DNA from: Harmothoe impar
Taxonomy: Eukaryota; Annelida; Polychaeta; Phyllodocida; Polynoidae
NCBI GenBank assembly: GCA_947462335.1
Contig: OX381706.1
Location: forward strand, 13,678,784-13,742,783
Direction of reading: 5' to 3'
DNA: 64,000 nt
The translations under genes and the position numbers were made by a program. The notes under the pieces were generated by a model. The model did no database searches and had not been told where the DNA came from. It was given only the letters and a program-made list of their open reading frames with translations. This document shows, one piece after another, positions 36,761 to 49,948 of this stretch (within the stretch, counting starts at the first letter, position 1; every line of letters begins with the position of its first letter).

Positions 36761-38779
36761 TAGATGAAGACAATTTCTTTGTGCTGTATTAGCAACTGAC
36801 ACTATAGTGTAGTGGTGGTATTTTATGACATTAGGTGAGCAATAATCCTTGACAAAATTCCAAAACCGTTTACCAATGTTTTTTGGTTGGTCTGGCCTAA
36901 GTACATGGGATTGGTCAGCCCCCCTAACTTGATACTGACCACATGAGATTGAAGGTTCTGATACAAACGTTTGTTTCCAAACCATGTACAAACGTTTTAA
37001 AACATTCCAAAACAAATGTTTGTTTCCAAACCATATACAAACGTTTTAAAACGTTCTAAAACAAACGTTTGTTTCCAAACCAAATACAAACGTTTTAAAA
37101 CGTTCTGGAAACGTTTTTTGTTAGCTGGGTTACTGTATATTTTAGTTCCAACAGATCATCTTTATAAACCCACAATATAATACCCCTGGATAAGGACAAT
37201 GTCATACCAAAATGCCAAAGCCTCATTTAAACATATTAGTTAGCATTGCTTTATAGTAGAGCTCTTACCCCTGTGTCCAGCTGTATATGAGCATTAAATA
37301 AACTACCCTGGGTAGCAGGGTCTGATAAGCCCCTTTACTGGTATTGTTCTATGATGTAGCAGCCCCAGGGCGGCTTTCGTCAGGCTTCATTGCCTGCAAT
37401 GGGCCCTTAATTACTTCCACGCCACAATAGGGGAGCATTCCTCACCCTAACTAGCACAACTGTATGTCCCTACTTCAATTGGTGATGGTTGCATTTTTTT
37501 TCTGTGGCTCTAAGTTACTGTTATATTCATGTATACACGTAGGTCTGATGTGTCCCCGGCAAAGGCAACGCTACATTGTTGATATCATAGTACACAGTCC
37601 ACAGCTGATATTGATTGGTAATCTGGTTGCACACAGCATAAAGCATTAACATATTTTTAAAGCCCAGCTTTAGTAAAACAAATTATGGTGTTTTAATGTG
37701 ATTCTCCAATCACACTGCATTTGCTCATTCTGAGATCAGCAGGCCAGGTCACAGTTAGAAAAGCCTTCCCTGGCATTTTGACCAGCATGGGATGATTTCC
37801 CCTTACTTAAAGTGGCCCCCTGGCCAACGCCCGTCCCTTATCTCCCCAGAGATAAGGGCTGCCGCCTACCTGCACCTCAAAGGGGAATTCTCAGAGTACT
37901 GGATCTAACTCAGGGGGGTTGAATTTACTGGTTGAGGATAATATTACATGTATTCTGACCCAAAATTAAGGGGAGAACAGCCCTAATTCTGTTATTCCTC
38001 CTTAAGGTATTAAAGGAAAGATTTGCCAGGCCTGATCAGACTCCTTATTTATTAATCTGTGTGAAGGACAGCTGGAGTGGGCCCCATTAACTAAGAAGAG
38101 ACTGACTTAGGGTTGATTAATCAACCTCAAGATGTCAACACCAGGCCAGCTCAGGTCCCGGATGATGAAGTTTCATTTCAGGAACTAGTGCCTCATTACC
38201 ATGGCTACAGAAAGCAATTAAGGAGTCTACGAGTCTGACGACTGTTACAAACATACAGATGTGGGAAAACAGCAGCCTAGACAAGTAACATTAATTTGGT
38301 CTAGGCTGTGAGAAAATCTGTTTATTGTTACCTATTCTACTTTTTCTTTACATGTTTTAATTTTATTTTACTGCAGAGGTTTGACACTTTTGTGTCTGTC
38401 AGATATTATATTGTGCTTACCAGTAACAGACTGTTGTTTGAATATTAGATATGAAGAAAAACAATCATTTTAAAGCTGAAATCATTTTGTCAATATACTG
38501 TGTAAAACTATGTATCCATCCTGGTTTGGACATAAATTATATATATATTTCATAGTTATATCCACTAAAAATATACATATTTTTAATGGACATCACTATT
38601 TTATACTCAAATGCATAAATTGCTAGATATGTAGCTATCTGGTCCTTAAAGAATATAGTCGCCATCAGTCCTGCAACATAGAAAATTTGCAGAACCGAGA
38701 TTTCTGGGATGAAAAAGTTTTCACAAAGACTGGATAATGCCATTCTGCCCATATCACACATTCACAAATGATTCATATT

Positions 38780-41700
38780 AACCCCAATAACCCTCAAGCA
38801 CACTTATACAAACTCCTAATCTACGAGGCAAAATAGGAACATAAAAAAAGGTTTTTGCACATTTCTGCCATGTCATGGGACTGATACCCCCTAGCTGACA
38901 ATAATACACAGAGCAGCCCCAGCTTTGAGGTCCTCCTGCTTCCTTGTACAGGCGGCCATTTGTTCTGACAGCAAGCACTATTTATGAGTATTAGGCCCCA
39001 TCAGCAGGCCACAGCCAAAGGGTAAAGGAGAAAGGTTAGGGGTCGGGGGAGGGGGTTTGAGATAAGAGGTAGCTGTGATGGTTGGAGGGAACAACTGAGG
39101 GAGCACTTACAACTGTGATATGAGGGGAGGGAGAAGAATGACTGGGGTGGCTGGCAAGGAGGAGGTGGGAGCACTGGTGAACAAAGAAGTGGGAGAAAAA
39201 TGCAGGGAGGCGGAGATGAGGGGCATCAAGCTGGGACATGTGTATATTATGATTTATGTAATATACCGAGAGGTAGAGGTGATAGTGCTTTAAGAATACT
39301 GTGTTTTCATATATTTTTACAAGATAAGGGGTAAGAGTAGAGGGTTTACTTTCATGCCTCGCTGTCAGAGCTGCAGGTCGCAAACAGTCGGATATGACAT
39401 CTCTTTGATACATGGAAAGAAAATAGGACCCAAAATGGTACTAAACTTGCCAGGCTAAAAGTGCACCACTGTCCTTGCAACTCCTGTCCACCTCCGACAC
39501 CACTACCCTCCCCATGTTAATACCTCTGTGGCCAGTGTGAATGGGTGCCACACACAGAAATCAGTACAGAAATATAAGGCATTACAGTTATAAGAGATAG
39601 CGAGAGGTTGAGGGAAAGGTGGAAACAGTCAAGGTGTAAGAGGAAATGAAGGTACACCTAGATGCATTGCAGCGGGTATTACACAAGCTTTAAGAATGGT
39701 ATAGTGCTAACATTTGGCATCATCATGCATCAATGTAATACCAATGATTAGCTCACGGCTCTGCATTGGTGGAGATGTAATCAGTATCAGACTTGACACT
39801 ATAACTGCCGAGTGTCCACTGGAAGTTTCACTAGTTGCAACATAATAACAGAGAAAAACAAGTTGTAACATCCATGCTGCAGATAAGAGTGGATCACACA
39901 GTGATGAAGGGCAGAGGTGCTGGTAACAGAGAGGGATGATGGATAGGGGTGAAGGTAATAGACAACTGATGAGCAACAAATCATACCAGAGTGGTGAGCT
40001 CTGCATCATGATATCCAGTGGTATATTGAAGTAGATATTATGTAAATGTGACAGTGAGCCAGGGGTTTTGTGTCAATGATGCAACTACATAATGGCGGGA
40101 GGGAAGTCTAGAAACGTTTTCATTCTGAATCACTATCATAAGCCTATTTAAAGCTGCTATACGTCCGCCCACTCTCAAAACTACATTTTCCTCATTTGAT
40201 TCCCAGATGATTGTATTGTCATTTCCTTCTTATTATCTGTCATTTATTCTGACAAGAAAGACTTAATATTATGTTAGACAGGACTCCAATCTCAACTACT
40301 ATTTATATTCTGGAGGGGCTTGGATATTTAGTGTTAACCAAAGCCATCAGGTGGCAGTTGTGAGTGGAGAGGAGCATGGAGGTTTTCCATTGCTCAACTC
40401 CCAAACACAGGCTACTAGTACAGGTGTATCCCTGTAGATGGCACTCCCTTGTTGATATAATTAAGTGCTGAATAGAATGCTGGAAGCATTTTATTTTTCC
40501 TCATCTATTTCCTTAAATTTAGCATGGTTAAAAGACACAAAATGTACTGGGATGCTACCAATACACTCCAACAAGCAGACTCTTAACAACTATGCAGAAA
40601 TTGAACTATCTATACATCTGAAGTGGTGCAGCAGCTTTAAGTTTCATTAAGATGTCCTATTAGCCAATACATCTAATAAATGAGAGATTCTCTCAGCTAG
40701 GTGCATATCATTATAAAACATGTCATCCTACACCCATAGGGCAATGGGTTTATGCCAATATGTATGTTTCTTTGGGAAAACCTGTGAAATATTCTCTGAC
40801 AGCACAGAATTAGCATTACTATACAGTTTCCCCATGGGAAGAGCTCATGGCCCTCCATCCTATGCTTGAATTTCCCTTATAGGAGGTGGTCTCAGGGAAT
40901 TGGGGAAGACATGGGGGCTGTGGGTAGTGTTCACCTACAGGCAGCCTCTTAAGTAGGCCTACTCCAGGGGAGGCACTATGGGACAGGGCTCTAGGGGATT
41001 GTCCTAAAGCCACCCGACTCCCCCAATAAACAGAGGGCCTGATGCGAGGGTAGGGGTGGTTTATCCATGCATCCCGCAGGTGTTGCTACTGGCAGATGTA
41101 TGGTATCAACCATACCACATTCATCTTGTGTGTTTTGATAATGGGTGTTTATCCTCAAATCACAGGGGTTGCTTTGTGCTGAGGACCGGGGTTCTTTAGC
41201 TAGTGTTTAGCAGAGTTTATCTTTTTGTATCATGAGAACTGTGCTCGGGTCCTAACTTCTGAATCAACCAAAGCCTGGTAGCATTCAAGGTGAATGCTCC
41301 ACCACTAGATTACTGCTGTAAAGGCTACATTTAGGCCTGGTATCTAGTTGTAGATGACTACGGAATAGGACTGGGGGAAGGTAGTTTTTGGCAGAGGTTT
41401 GTGGGGCTGTTGTCAGGATGGTTTATGGAGGCCCTGTCAGCGTAAAATGAGGCAATCTGACACTCACTAACCTCCACGCTCTCCACACAGACACCTATAT
41501 ACCAATCTACAGCAAGATAACACTGAGTTCATTCCCCGTTTCATTCTTTTCATTCCCCAGTTCCTCCCTGAGTGCCTGTCTGCCTCCCTGCCTACCTGTT
41601 TCCTTACCTCATTGGGTGCCTCCATGCCCTCCAATCAATTCATCCTGTCTCCTATGCTGATGTCACTTGAATTTTCTCATTTATTTTCTGTATGCAGGAG

Positions 41701-43400
41701 ACTTTGTATGCACTAGTTCATGTATCAGTTATCCTTTCTACACAATCCAAAGTAGTTACTCTCATGACCCTTCTCCATCTCCTCCCCCTTTACTGTCCCC
41801 CACTGCCCAACCTGACATATTATATCCATATCTCATTGGGCATTTCCTTTTCAGGTACCCCAATACATGTATCCCATGCACAGGACCAATAGCCTAGCCC
41901 TCTGTCCCCTTTTCCTGTAGTGAGTGAGTGAGTAATGGATGTTTAACGCCATTTCGACAACTAAGGTCATATTCATGGCGATCCCTTTTCCTGTAAAGGT
42001 GTCTCCACATTTTGCCTTTCCTCATACTTCATCTTTCACTGCCTGTCACTCTCCTCTGTGACGACCCCTCAACCTGCCCCTATCCTCAATGGGGCCATTA
42101 TCTTGTAGCGGGACGAGACCCTTTGAGATCTCATAGATCACCTGGAGTAGACGGTTATAGCCAGGAGTAGGTGGCACCTCTAGTGTTGGGGCCCTGTGCT
42201 GCAGGAAGAGCACTTTTGGAAGTAATGCAGCAGGGACTGAGGGGTTTAGAAGGGGAGTACATAGGATGTTATTGTTTGCATTTATTGCAGGCAACAACTG
42301 GTTTCTTTTTCAAAATGTTGATTTATCACATACTAAATTTCTGACAATACTAGTTGATTGCTTGGCATATGCTCTGTTATATAATTGTATCCTGATTTGC
42401 TAATATTGCTAGTAAGCCAGTTTACCTATTCAAGGCCCCATAAAGGGTTGCATTAATGCTAAACATCTGGGTGTATATGAACCCTGATTACCATGATCAC
42501 TGAAAGCTAATGTGGCAATAAATCGTTGACCTCTGGCAATTTACTGATATGGTAGTTTTGAAACTGATGTAGAAATAAGTAAAAGGTATTATTCAAGCAT
42601 ATATATGGGAAATGGTAGAAAGAAAACCAATTTTCCTGAAGTCAGTACTGATCTACAACTCAAGACAGCTCCAGACCCAGGCACCAATATGCTAAATATA
42701 TATTCCCTGATGGAGGAGAAGATGATGCACAGCACTGCCCTCATATTACTTGGTTCATGTCATCAAGCATCTACACAATATAAGATTCCAAGTGAGACAG
42801 AGTCCAAATCTAAGACCCATATTTGACTATTTTGAACAAAAATAAAGGCGAGTGGTCTGTAATATGAACAGACTGTCTAGATAACATTCCCTACTGCAAA
42901 TCTGTATAACATACCTTGAGGTCGGGAGAGGGTGGGGCAGGGTAAGATGCAGTAGGGAGGGAAAGGCTGTAGTGCCTTCATGTCTGGCTCCTGTGTGAAA
43001 GGTGCATTAGGATGATCCCCAACACAACATCTATGGGAATCTAGATCCACCTCACTGAGTCTACAGCCTGCAGTGAATATGCCTATCCATCTCCTAACCA
43101 GACTGCCAACAGTAAGGTCAAAGAAGAACCTCCTATTCTGATACTGTGGTACTGGTAGGGGGTGGGGATCTGTGAGGGCTGGACAGGGATTACCTATTAT
43201 CGTTCTGAAAAGAACCGAAAAGCAAGTCCAGGAGAATGATATATATGATCACTTTTTTGACCAGATAAATTGCCATCTAAAAGAGCAATGAGAGAAGATT
43301 ATCCCCCCAATCTAATGAGTCATTTTGCATTATCAGATTTATAACATTCTGCAGTTTATCTTTTTCAGTTTCTCGTAGCATGGTGTTGTCCTTATGATTT
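38780..43400 (+). repeat. Block D, copy 2
   Basis: Corresponds to 20770-25440, without MITE 23430-23791 and with the small retro-insertion 41920-41982 and about 150 bp extra at 42290-42445. Non-coding. Confidence 0.9.
41920..41982 (-). mobile_element. Short retroposon 3' end with 13-bp target duplication
   Basis: 63 bp flanked by exact 13-bp copies of CCCTTTTCCTGTA (41907-41919 and 41983-41995). The paralogous site 24236-24248 has one copy. On the minus strand it reads '...gtcgaaatggcgttaaacatcc' and ends in (ACTC)n. That is the 3' end of a widespread invertebrate SINE/LINE family with a simple-repeat tail, severely 5'-truncated. Confidence 0.88.
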
Positions 43401-44145
43401 TGATTTATTGACTCAGTGAAAAATATGTTAATAATGTGTAATATCTGTGTTGTCACCTTGTCACTTTGTCACCTTTGAACAAACTGAACAAACTTTTACA
43501 GATATTTGGATATTGCTGTTGTATGAGATATATTGTATAAAGTTAGCTTTTTGACTTTCGCACAGTTAATGACCACCAGCTTTACAAAAACTATTCATCT
43601 CCATTATGATTTAATTTCGAGTTGTTAGTCTAAGGTATTCTTGAATTAATATATGAACACTTTGGTGACACATTGAAACTTCATGCATGTGCTCCCACAG
43701 AAAAATCCCAAAAAAGTTAATTATTCAATGTGTCTACTCAATCTCATTAATTCATTTAGCAATAGGATCATCAGCCTTTTTGGTTTTGATTATCCATAAT
43801 TAGCTAACATTAAGTTACTCATCTGTCTTCCACTTCCCCTCCAAATGCTAATCTAGTTTTTGTCCTGCTCACCCTTTCAGCGCTCGATGGAGGCCAGCTT
43901 GAGCCGTTAATGCCTCGGGACCCTTGTTCAGGAGGTGGAAATGGATCCATTGAACTGCTACATTGACTAAGCAATGAGAGGCTGCAGCTTTAATACCCCT
44001 GGGCTGGGCTCTGTAGCACTCTGTGCCTTTTTAATAAGGCCAGCAGCGCTTGGGAATGTCAACTGGAATAAATCTGTGCTTCCTAACGAGATGCGGATGC
44101 AGTCCCGCAAGCAGACTGCTGTCTGATCAGTCTAGTAGCTACACA
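43400..44145 (+). repeat. Block A, partial copy 3
   Basis: From about 43560 to 44145 the sequence follows 25480-26080 closely, including the conserved core. It then diverges abruptly after 'cagtctag', marking the end of the tandem array. Confidence 0.88.
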
Positions 44146-47129
44146 CACTGACTCCACTTAGTGTACATGATAAAAGACTGCGATACTATCTGAACTCAGT
44201 AAACACTCTAAAGACGGCATATGCCTTAATGCATTGTGCAAACCTTCAAAATTTCAAGATCAATGACGGTCATAATTATGTTCCGTTATGAGCCTTAACG
44301 CAAAAATAAGAAGGCTGTCACATTCCTTACAGTATTTGAAATAAGATTTTAACATGGGTATATGTTTACAGAGACACAATGATGTGGGGGAGGAGATGGA
44401 AAAGCTTAGGATCATTTTTGATGGTAAATTAATTGCATGATGATCTGAGTGACAAAAAGGATGACATTGTGCTATCGATAAGCATCACTATCTGCACAAC
44501 ATGTTTGTGGAAATAGTTCTATAAGCACAACATTGTTCAGATATCTTTAGAAAGAGTCAGCAACAGTTTAATCTCAATATACAGGTTGTCCTCAGTCTCA
44601 AGGGTTTGGAAACAGTTTATAATGCAAGCTCCAACAGGACCCACAATATAATAGTACGCAGATACACCAGCCCCTACACTAGTTTACATAACTGCTTTTG
44701 ACTAGTGGTCTCGTGCTGGGCTGCCATCATACATTATCTACTCACACCACCAGCCCATTCACCACTGCCCCTATTATCACTCATGCACTGCCCCCTAGTA
44801 TCATTCAGATAAGGTATGCCTCATTTTAAAGCTTTGCTTGTTTAGAAAAATTTTTAAAGATACATTACCACCTCAATCGACCCAAAATCAATATATGAAA
44901 TAAACCCAATATAGACCTCCATTAGTCATTTCCTTATTATAATTGACAAACCCTTTTACCATAGGAAAGCCATTTGCTATGGAATCTAAATGAAATACTC
45001 AATTCAGGGCTCTTTGGTAGCCTATGAATTCACTGTGAGAGCATATGTGTTTTGATAATACACCCCTAGCTGATTCTCATATGTGTCGGCTGACAGCTAT
45101 TCACTTGGGACAAAATATTGTATTTTTATTAGGCTAAATGATGAATGAGAGCCTTCAAAGTCTCCACATAGCCAAGCAGTTATACATAGCATGTTATCAA
45201 CCTAAAATGAGAAAATCACCTGAAATTAGCTGGTTTTGTATCTTTAAATAATACATACCGTAATGGCCCATTTGAGTGAAGGGGTCTCAAATAAGCGCAA
45301 ATAATTGCTTCCATTCTTAACCATATTGTACAGCATATTGGACAATATCACATACCAAGAAGCAACCAGCACCATTCATATTTTCACAAGGTTTCCCCTA
45401 CTTTCGATACAACCTAGTTTATCACCAATCAAATCGGAAACTTCTCTCATCTGCATTCACTTATGAAAGGTATGGCTGGATAGCCCGTTTCATAACAGTG
45501 TCCGTGAGGCACATGGATCCACAGCTGCACCAAAATACTCACCTGCTGTGTGCACTGTGCAGAGGACTCACCTAACGGATTCATTTGCTAAATGCTGCTC
45601 AACAAAAGCCATTAATCTACTTTATTTCCTGCTTAAAGTTGCTTAAATCGAATTTAAAGCTCCAAGCTATGAAGATCAGGGATTAGATATGGAAATGCTG
45701 AAACCCAAAGTAGCTGTAATTTTAAGATCGGCATCATGCAATTGGGAACTATGTAGGGGCCAGTGTCTGTACTGTAGAAACTGAAGTCATAAACACTAAG
45801 TGGTAGACATAGATATGCATCCATAGCTGTACCCTCGGGCAGTTAGCATTTTATTGGCACAGGCTCTTGTGGAGACTTGCCATGGTTCCTGGTTAGGAAT
45901 GACAAATAAGAAATGGAGGAAGAGGAAAATTGACTTGTAAAAGCTATTATTACATTTTCAATCGACTTCACATTGTTTCCAAGTTGGGGAGCTGTCATTT
46001 TTTAACAACAGAGGGGGTGATAGTAACGCGCGGTCTTTTCCACTAAAAAGGAGTGTAATTTGTTTGTCCCCCCCCTCAAGAGGGGTCCAATTATTTTTGG
46101 TCCCCCCCTTCAAGGGGTCCAAATTCTTTTGGTCCCCCGCCCCAAATCCACCAACCACTCCCTGTTGTTAAAAAATGACCACTCCCTCAATTCAATGTTT
46201 ACCAATGTATTACAGGTACAGCACCGCCAAGAATATATAGAACCAGTATTGATGTCAGTGGACTCGAAATACCATGCCCAGATCAAGATGCATATGGCTT
46301 TATATATGCCTAATTGAAATAGTCGCCTCCAATTGGCAAATGAAGCAGCAGGATATAAAAGAAAAGACCACTCTCTGGGCCGGAGCCATGCTTTTTTCTT
46401 TCCATACCATGCCAGGGGGCCTTGTACGGCCCCAAGATGGTGTACTTAAAAGAAATACCAGCACTCATAGTTGTAAGTTGAAAAAATGATAATGATAGTT
46501 ATTGGCACAAATATGGCGGTTATCCAGTAACAGCGTGTATTGGAACAATGTTTTGTCAGCACGACTCATTAAAGACCCCTTATTGCCACTACCTCAATTG
46601 TAAAAGGTTCATTCACTATAACAAAGTTAATGATGCCAATGAGAGGGACAGTAGAAGTCCCTATAGCAAGATGATATTGAGTATATAATTATAGCATGGG
46701 GAGAGAAGAAAAACATTTATTCTCTTGCTATCCTATGGTTCTGGCTTAACACCGTTGTCCCTAGTATATTATGATCAACTGAGACCATAAAGCACAAGGA
46801 CAATTACAACAGTCTTATCTAGAATTACTGAACCTTCTATCATAATCATCAAATTATAAGAAAGGGCTGAAAGACCATTCGATTGATCAAGTCATGCTTT
46901 TGGGTGAAAACCATGGACTGGAAATGGACCAATTACAGGCAGATTGTTATGCCTACCAATTATCAGTATAAATAGAGGAATTTACGCACATGCATACACA
47001 CCTCGAAAAAGTTAAGGGCATGGAACAAAAGGTCCAATACATGTAGTAGTAGCCCGTCTAACTCTGGTGACACATGGACCAGCCTCCTACCCCCAGGGGT
47101 ATTTCTTTTTTTATGCCTGTCATGGCAGC
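44146..47129. other. Intergenic, single-copy, no gene seen
   Basis: Apart from the pyrimidine-rich repeat at 46060-46190 I see no repeats, RNA genes or convincing frames; open frames are under 90 codons. Confidence 0.55.
46060..46190 (+). repeat. Pyrimidine-rich repeat, second copy
   Basis: Two adjacent 'tcaa(g)aggggtcca.tt.tttggtcccc' modules followed by 'ccccaaatccacc' and 'gttgttaaaaaatgaccac', as at 1400-1530. Confidence 0.65.
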
Positions 47130-47359
47130 TACACTCTAAGAACAGTGTGTTGTGGGAACATGCTTAAAGAGTAACACACATAAATTTGCAACACACTTTG
47201 AGATTTAACACACTTATGAATTGTAACACACTTTTTGTCAACTCACTTACCTGCTTACACACTTGTGGTCAGAGAGGTGTGTATCATATACAAAAGGGGG
47301 CAGCAGCAGTAAATGTCTATCATGCACCTATGCTACATTCTTACAGCCATATAGTAGCT

Positions 47360-47575
47360 GTCGCAGTGGCTCAGTGGCAAGTCTTTGGACTGAGAACTCA
47401 AAGATCCCTGGCTCGATTCCCAATGGGGCTCACTGTCAAATGGAAATGTTTATTTTCTAAGAAGGACCATAATATTTTAGCCCCCTCCCCTCAAGAAGGG
47501 TCAAATTTGTTTTCCACCTCAGGAGAGGTTGAACTGTTTTACAACCCCCTCCCCAACCAATCCCCTCTACTACAA
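47360..47575 (+). mobile_element. tRNA-derived SINE
   Basis: A-box TGGCTCAGTGG (47367-47377) and B-box GGCTCGATTCC (47410-47420) sit at tRNA spacing. The body contains 'aaggaccataatattttagcc' and pyrimidine-rich modules shared with 36308-36480 and 46060-46190. Confidence 0.7.
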
Positions 47576-49049
47576 TGAAAGATATAACACCTATTTAATA
47601 GGGGTTAATTTGCAATGAGATACATACAAAAACTGTATTATTTGAATCTCATTGAATGAGCAAACTCACTCAATCTATATTGGAAATAGATGGGAAGTTT
47701 TTTCCCTTCAACTATACACACATGTTCTTTGCGTAAACCAAATAACCATCACATGTAAGATCTTATTAGAGGTTCTGCAAGTAGCATTACCACACAGGAA
47801 TTACAAATATATTTTATCAACATAATTATCATTTGTATTTATGCATCATGTCATAAGGATGACACAGATGTTAAATTTTCGTGTCTAGCCCGTCTAGAAC
47901 CGACATAATTCAATATTAATCATCAGTAAATAGGGTCTTCTATTGGAGGAAAACAAACATCAAATAGCACCCCTTACATGGACCCCCATACAAAAGGTGT
48001 CACCGCGACTTAGCCATGGAGAGTTTTCACGGCTTTTACCCCCCACTACTCTCCCCCTCCCTCCCGGCAAGTACTCTTGGGTGTGCCGTCAGGGGAGAGT
48101 AATACCATGCGCAATACACATCATGTACGCACATTATGCAAGGCAGAAACATTGTTGTAACCTTTTGTCTAGGCATCGTATCATTATGCAGTTTGGTATG
48201 TGTATGTGTGTATATGTTTTGCATTTGAAGGATAAGTCCCATGACCAGGATTAAACTAATCAATCATTTAGGACACTCTTTATGAACCCTTACCCCTATA
48301 TTTACGCACCCCCTGACTGGTAGAGCCTCAGAAAAATTGTAGAACATACTCTCACTAATGTGCAAACCCGCGGCTCTTAAGGTAAACTAAGGACATGAAT
48401 ACAGGCATCAATGGATAGGTATTGATTATATCTTTCAGATGTATATCACAGATAATTTGCGCGGGGTAAATATTTTGAACACTTTGATGAACAGTAAAAA
48501 AAACAACTTTACACAATCACAAGTTTGCCCGTGGTTGTCCTATTAAAATATGACGAGTACTGGGTTAAAGCTTAAATAGTTTCCTATCTGCCTAATGCAT
48601 AATTTAGAGTATATGATGTGATGAGGCTTCATAATAAAGAAAATAGGGAGGGGGTACCCCCGTCTATTGTGTAAAATACGGCCTGTGTGTGGGTGTGTAT
48701 TCAGTAGGCCCACGCATCCAACTGATAATCACCACCAATTGGCGTAGCTACTGCAAGGCTGTAAAAGCGCAGGGCTTATTAATAGCTGATTAACTATTGT
48801 CTTTATAATAGATATCAAGCCCTGCAAATTATGTTATTATTAGTCAGTGCATTGGCATCCCTCAATAAGGGGGTCTTTGTATTGTCTAAGAACCACTTCA
48901 TGTCATAACATATTAATCCCCAAGGTAAGTTATATAGCTTACTGGTAACTGGTAAGAAGTTGTGTGATCTTTGAGAATACTTTGTGTCTCCTCACTGTTG
49001 TGTGTTCTGGTACCTATTTGAGGGGGGAATACACCATGATTGTACAAGG

Positions 49050-49135
49050 AGATTTGGTGGCCTAGTGAGCAAGTCGCTGGACAAGTGTGTGAGAGGTCCT
49101 GGGTTCGATCCCCAGAGAAGACCTGGCACCAAATC
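49050..49135 (+). mobile_element. tRNA-derived SINE head
   Basis: A-box TGGCCTAGTGAGC and a T-arm-like CCTGGGTTCGATCCCCAG that pairs perfectly. Acceptor pairing is poor, so a SINE rather than a tRNA gene. A reverse-strand frame of 149 codons overlaps it and is considered spurious. Confidence 0.7.
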
Positions 49136-49679
49136 TTCCCAAGTGAAACAAGTTGTCCTGACAAGAGTCGCGTCTGTAAGTGTCGGTAGACAGACTGCGG
49201 TGAACCTTCAGTGTCCTGGTCTCCCATGAGACTTGCACCGATCCGCTTCAACCCGTAGAAGCATAATACACTTGCGACTGGTAAAGAGATAGCAGATATC
49301 AGTGTTGACGAAGGTGGTCCTAGCCGGGAGGGGAAAAGGCTGCAATGGACCACTGGAGACACTGAGAAAAGGTTGTGAGAGCAGCCATCCCACGCTATCT
49401 GACGGTGGTAGGGTCATGGCACATTGCGCCACAGTCACCAGTTGGTTATCAGGTGTGTCAGTTTCACCAGGGTCAGAAGCTAGGATGTGTTCACAGTGGT
49501 TGACTAAGACTTGTTTACTGTCAATGCAAACTCAGTTTTGATATGATCTTCTATTACCACTTTTATTGTGAGCGGTTGAACATGAATAGCCCTAACAAGA
49601 AATTAAATAAATCTATACTAATTTAACTCTTTACCCATGTAGAAAGTAATCATACTTAATATTGAGAAAAAAATATTTG

Positions 49680-49757
49680 TCAAGGGATTTGAACCTGCAT
49701 GGACAGGACTTATGTGCCAGCACCTAGACAACTCAGCCACGACACCTGACATACTCT
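49680..49757 (-). mobile_element. tRNA-derived SINE head, minus strand
   Basis: On the minus strand an A-box-like GTGGCTGAGTTG is followed about 35 nt later by B-box GGTTCAAATCCC. Immediately inside the right end of the 2.8-kb element. Confidence 0.6.
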
Positions 49758-49948
49758 GTGAGGTGTAGAACAGCTATTTTAATCCCCACCTCCTCAATAC
49801 CATGGCTTTGTACACCAACACACTTTTTAGATTCAACACACTTTTGCCAAAAGTGTGTCGTGTGTTACCAAAAAAAAGTGTGTTAAAAGTGGCTTCAGAA
49901 AAGTGTGTTGAAAAGTGTGTAAACGTAACACACTGTTTTTAGAGTGTA

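Larger units (their letters stand above)
33779..37129. mobile_element. 3.35-kb non-autonomous inverted-repeat element
   Basis: Starts CCCAGCTAACAAAAAA and ends TTTTTTGTTAGCTGGG. TT is present on both sides (33777-33778, 37130-37131) and once at the empty site 18141-18142. Both ends are arrays of aacgtttt-type words: 33795-33920 on the left; 36965-37115 on the right. Inside are nested MITEs (34125-34394, 34619-34715), tandem repeats (35664-35867, 35899-35954), a SINE (36308) and a minisatellite (36503-36760). The longest frames (114, 136 and 124 codons) resemble nothing known, so no transposase is visible. Confidence 0.9.
32190..38780 (+). repeat. Block C, copy 2
   Basis: Corresponds to 16350-19780 with the 33779-37129 insertion and a deletion in the 'CCGTAAAACC' MITE. 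The stretch 37810-38100 has no counterpart in copy 1. Confidence 0.88.
47132..49946. mobile_element. 2.8-kb TA-flanked element with ACACACTTT subterminal arrays
   Basis: Left end CACTCTAAGAACAGTGTGTT and right end (reversed) CACTCTAAAAACAGTGTGTT, each next to TA (47130-47131, 49947-49948). About 100 bp inside each end are irregular arrays of 'aacacacttt' words. The interior holds two or three SINEs and no transposase-like frame. Ends of CAC(T/C)(C/G)TAAAA type plus TA also describe 30854-31703, so the two may be mobilised by the same enzyme (inference). Confidence 0.85.

Noticed and set aside
42046..42297. Reverse-strand frame of 83 codons in a well-conserved stretch
   Set aside because: The paralogous copy (24300-24540) has a stop in the middle, and most substitutions are non-synonymous.
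48913..49362. Reverse-strand frame of 149 codons
   Set aside because: It runs antisense through a tRNA-derived SINE head and lacks any domain; treated as chance.
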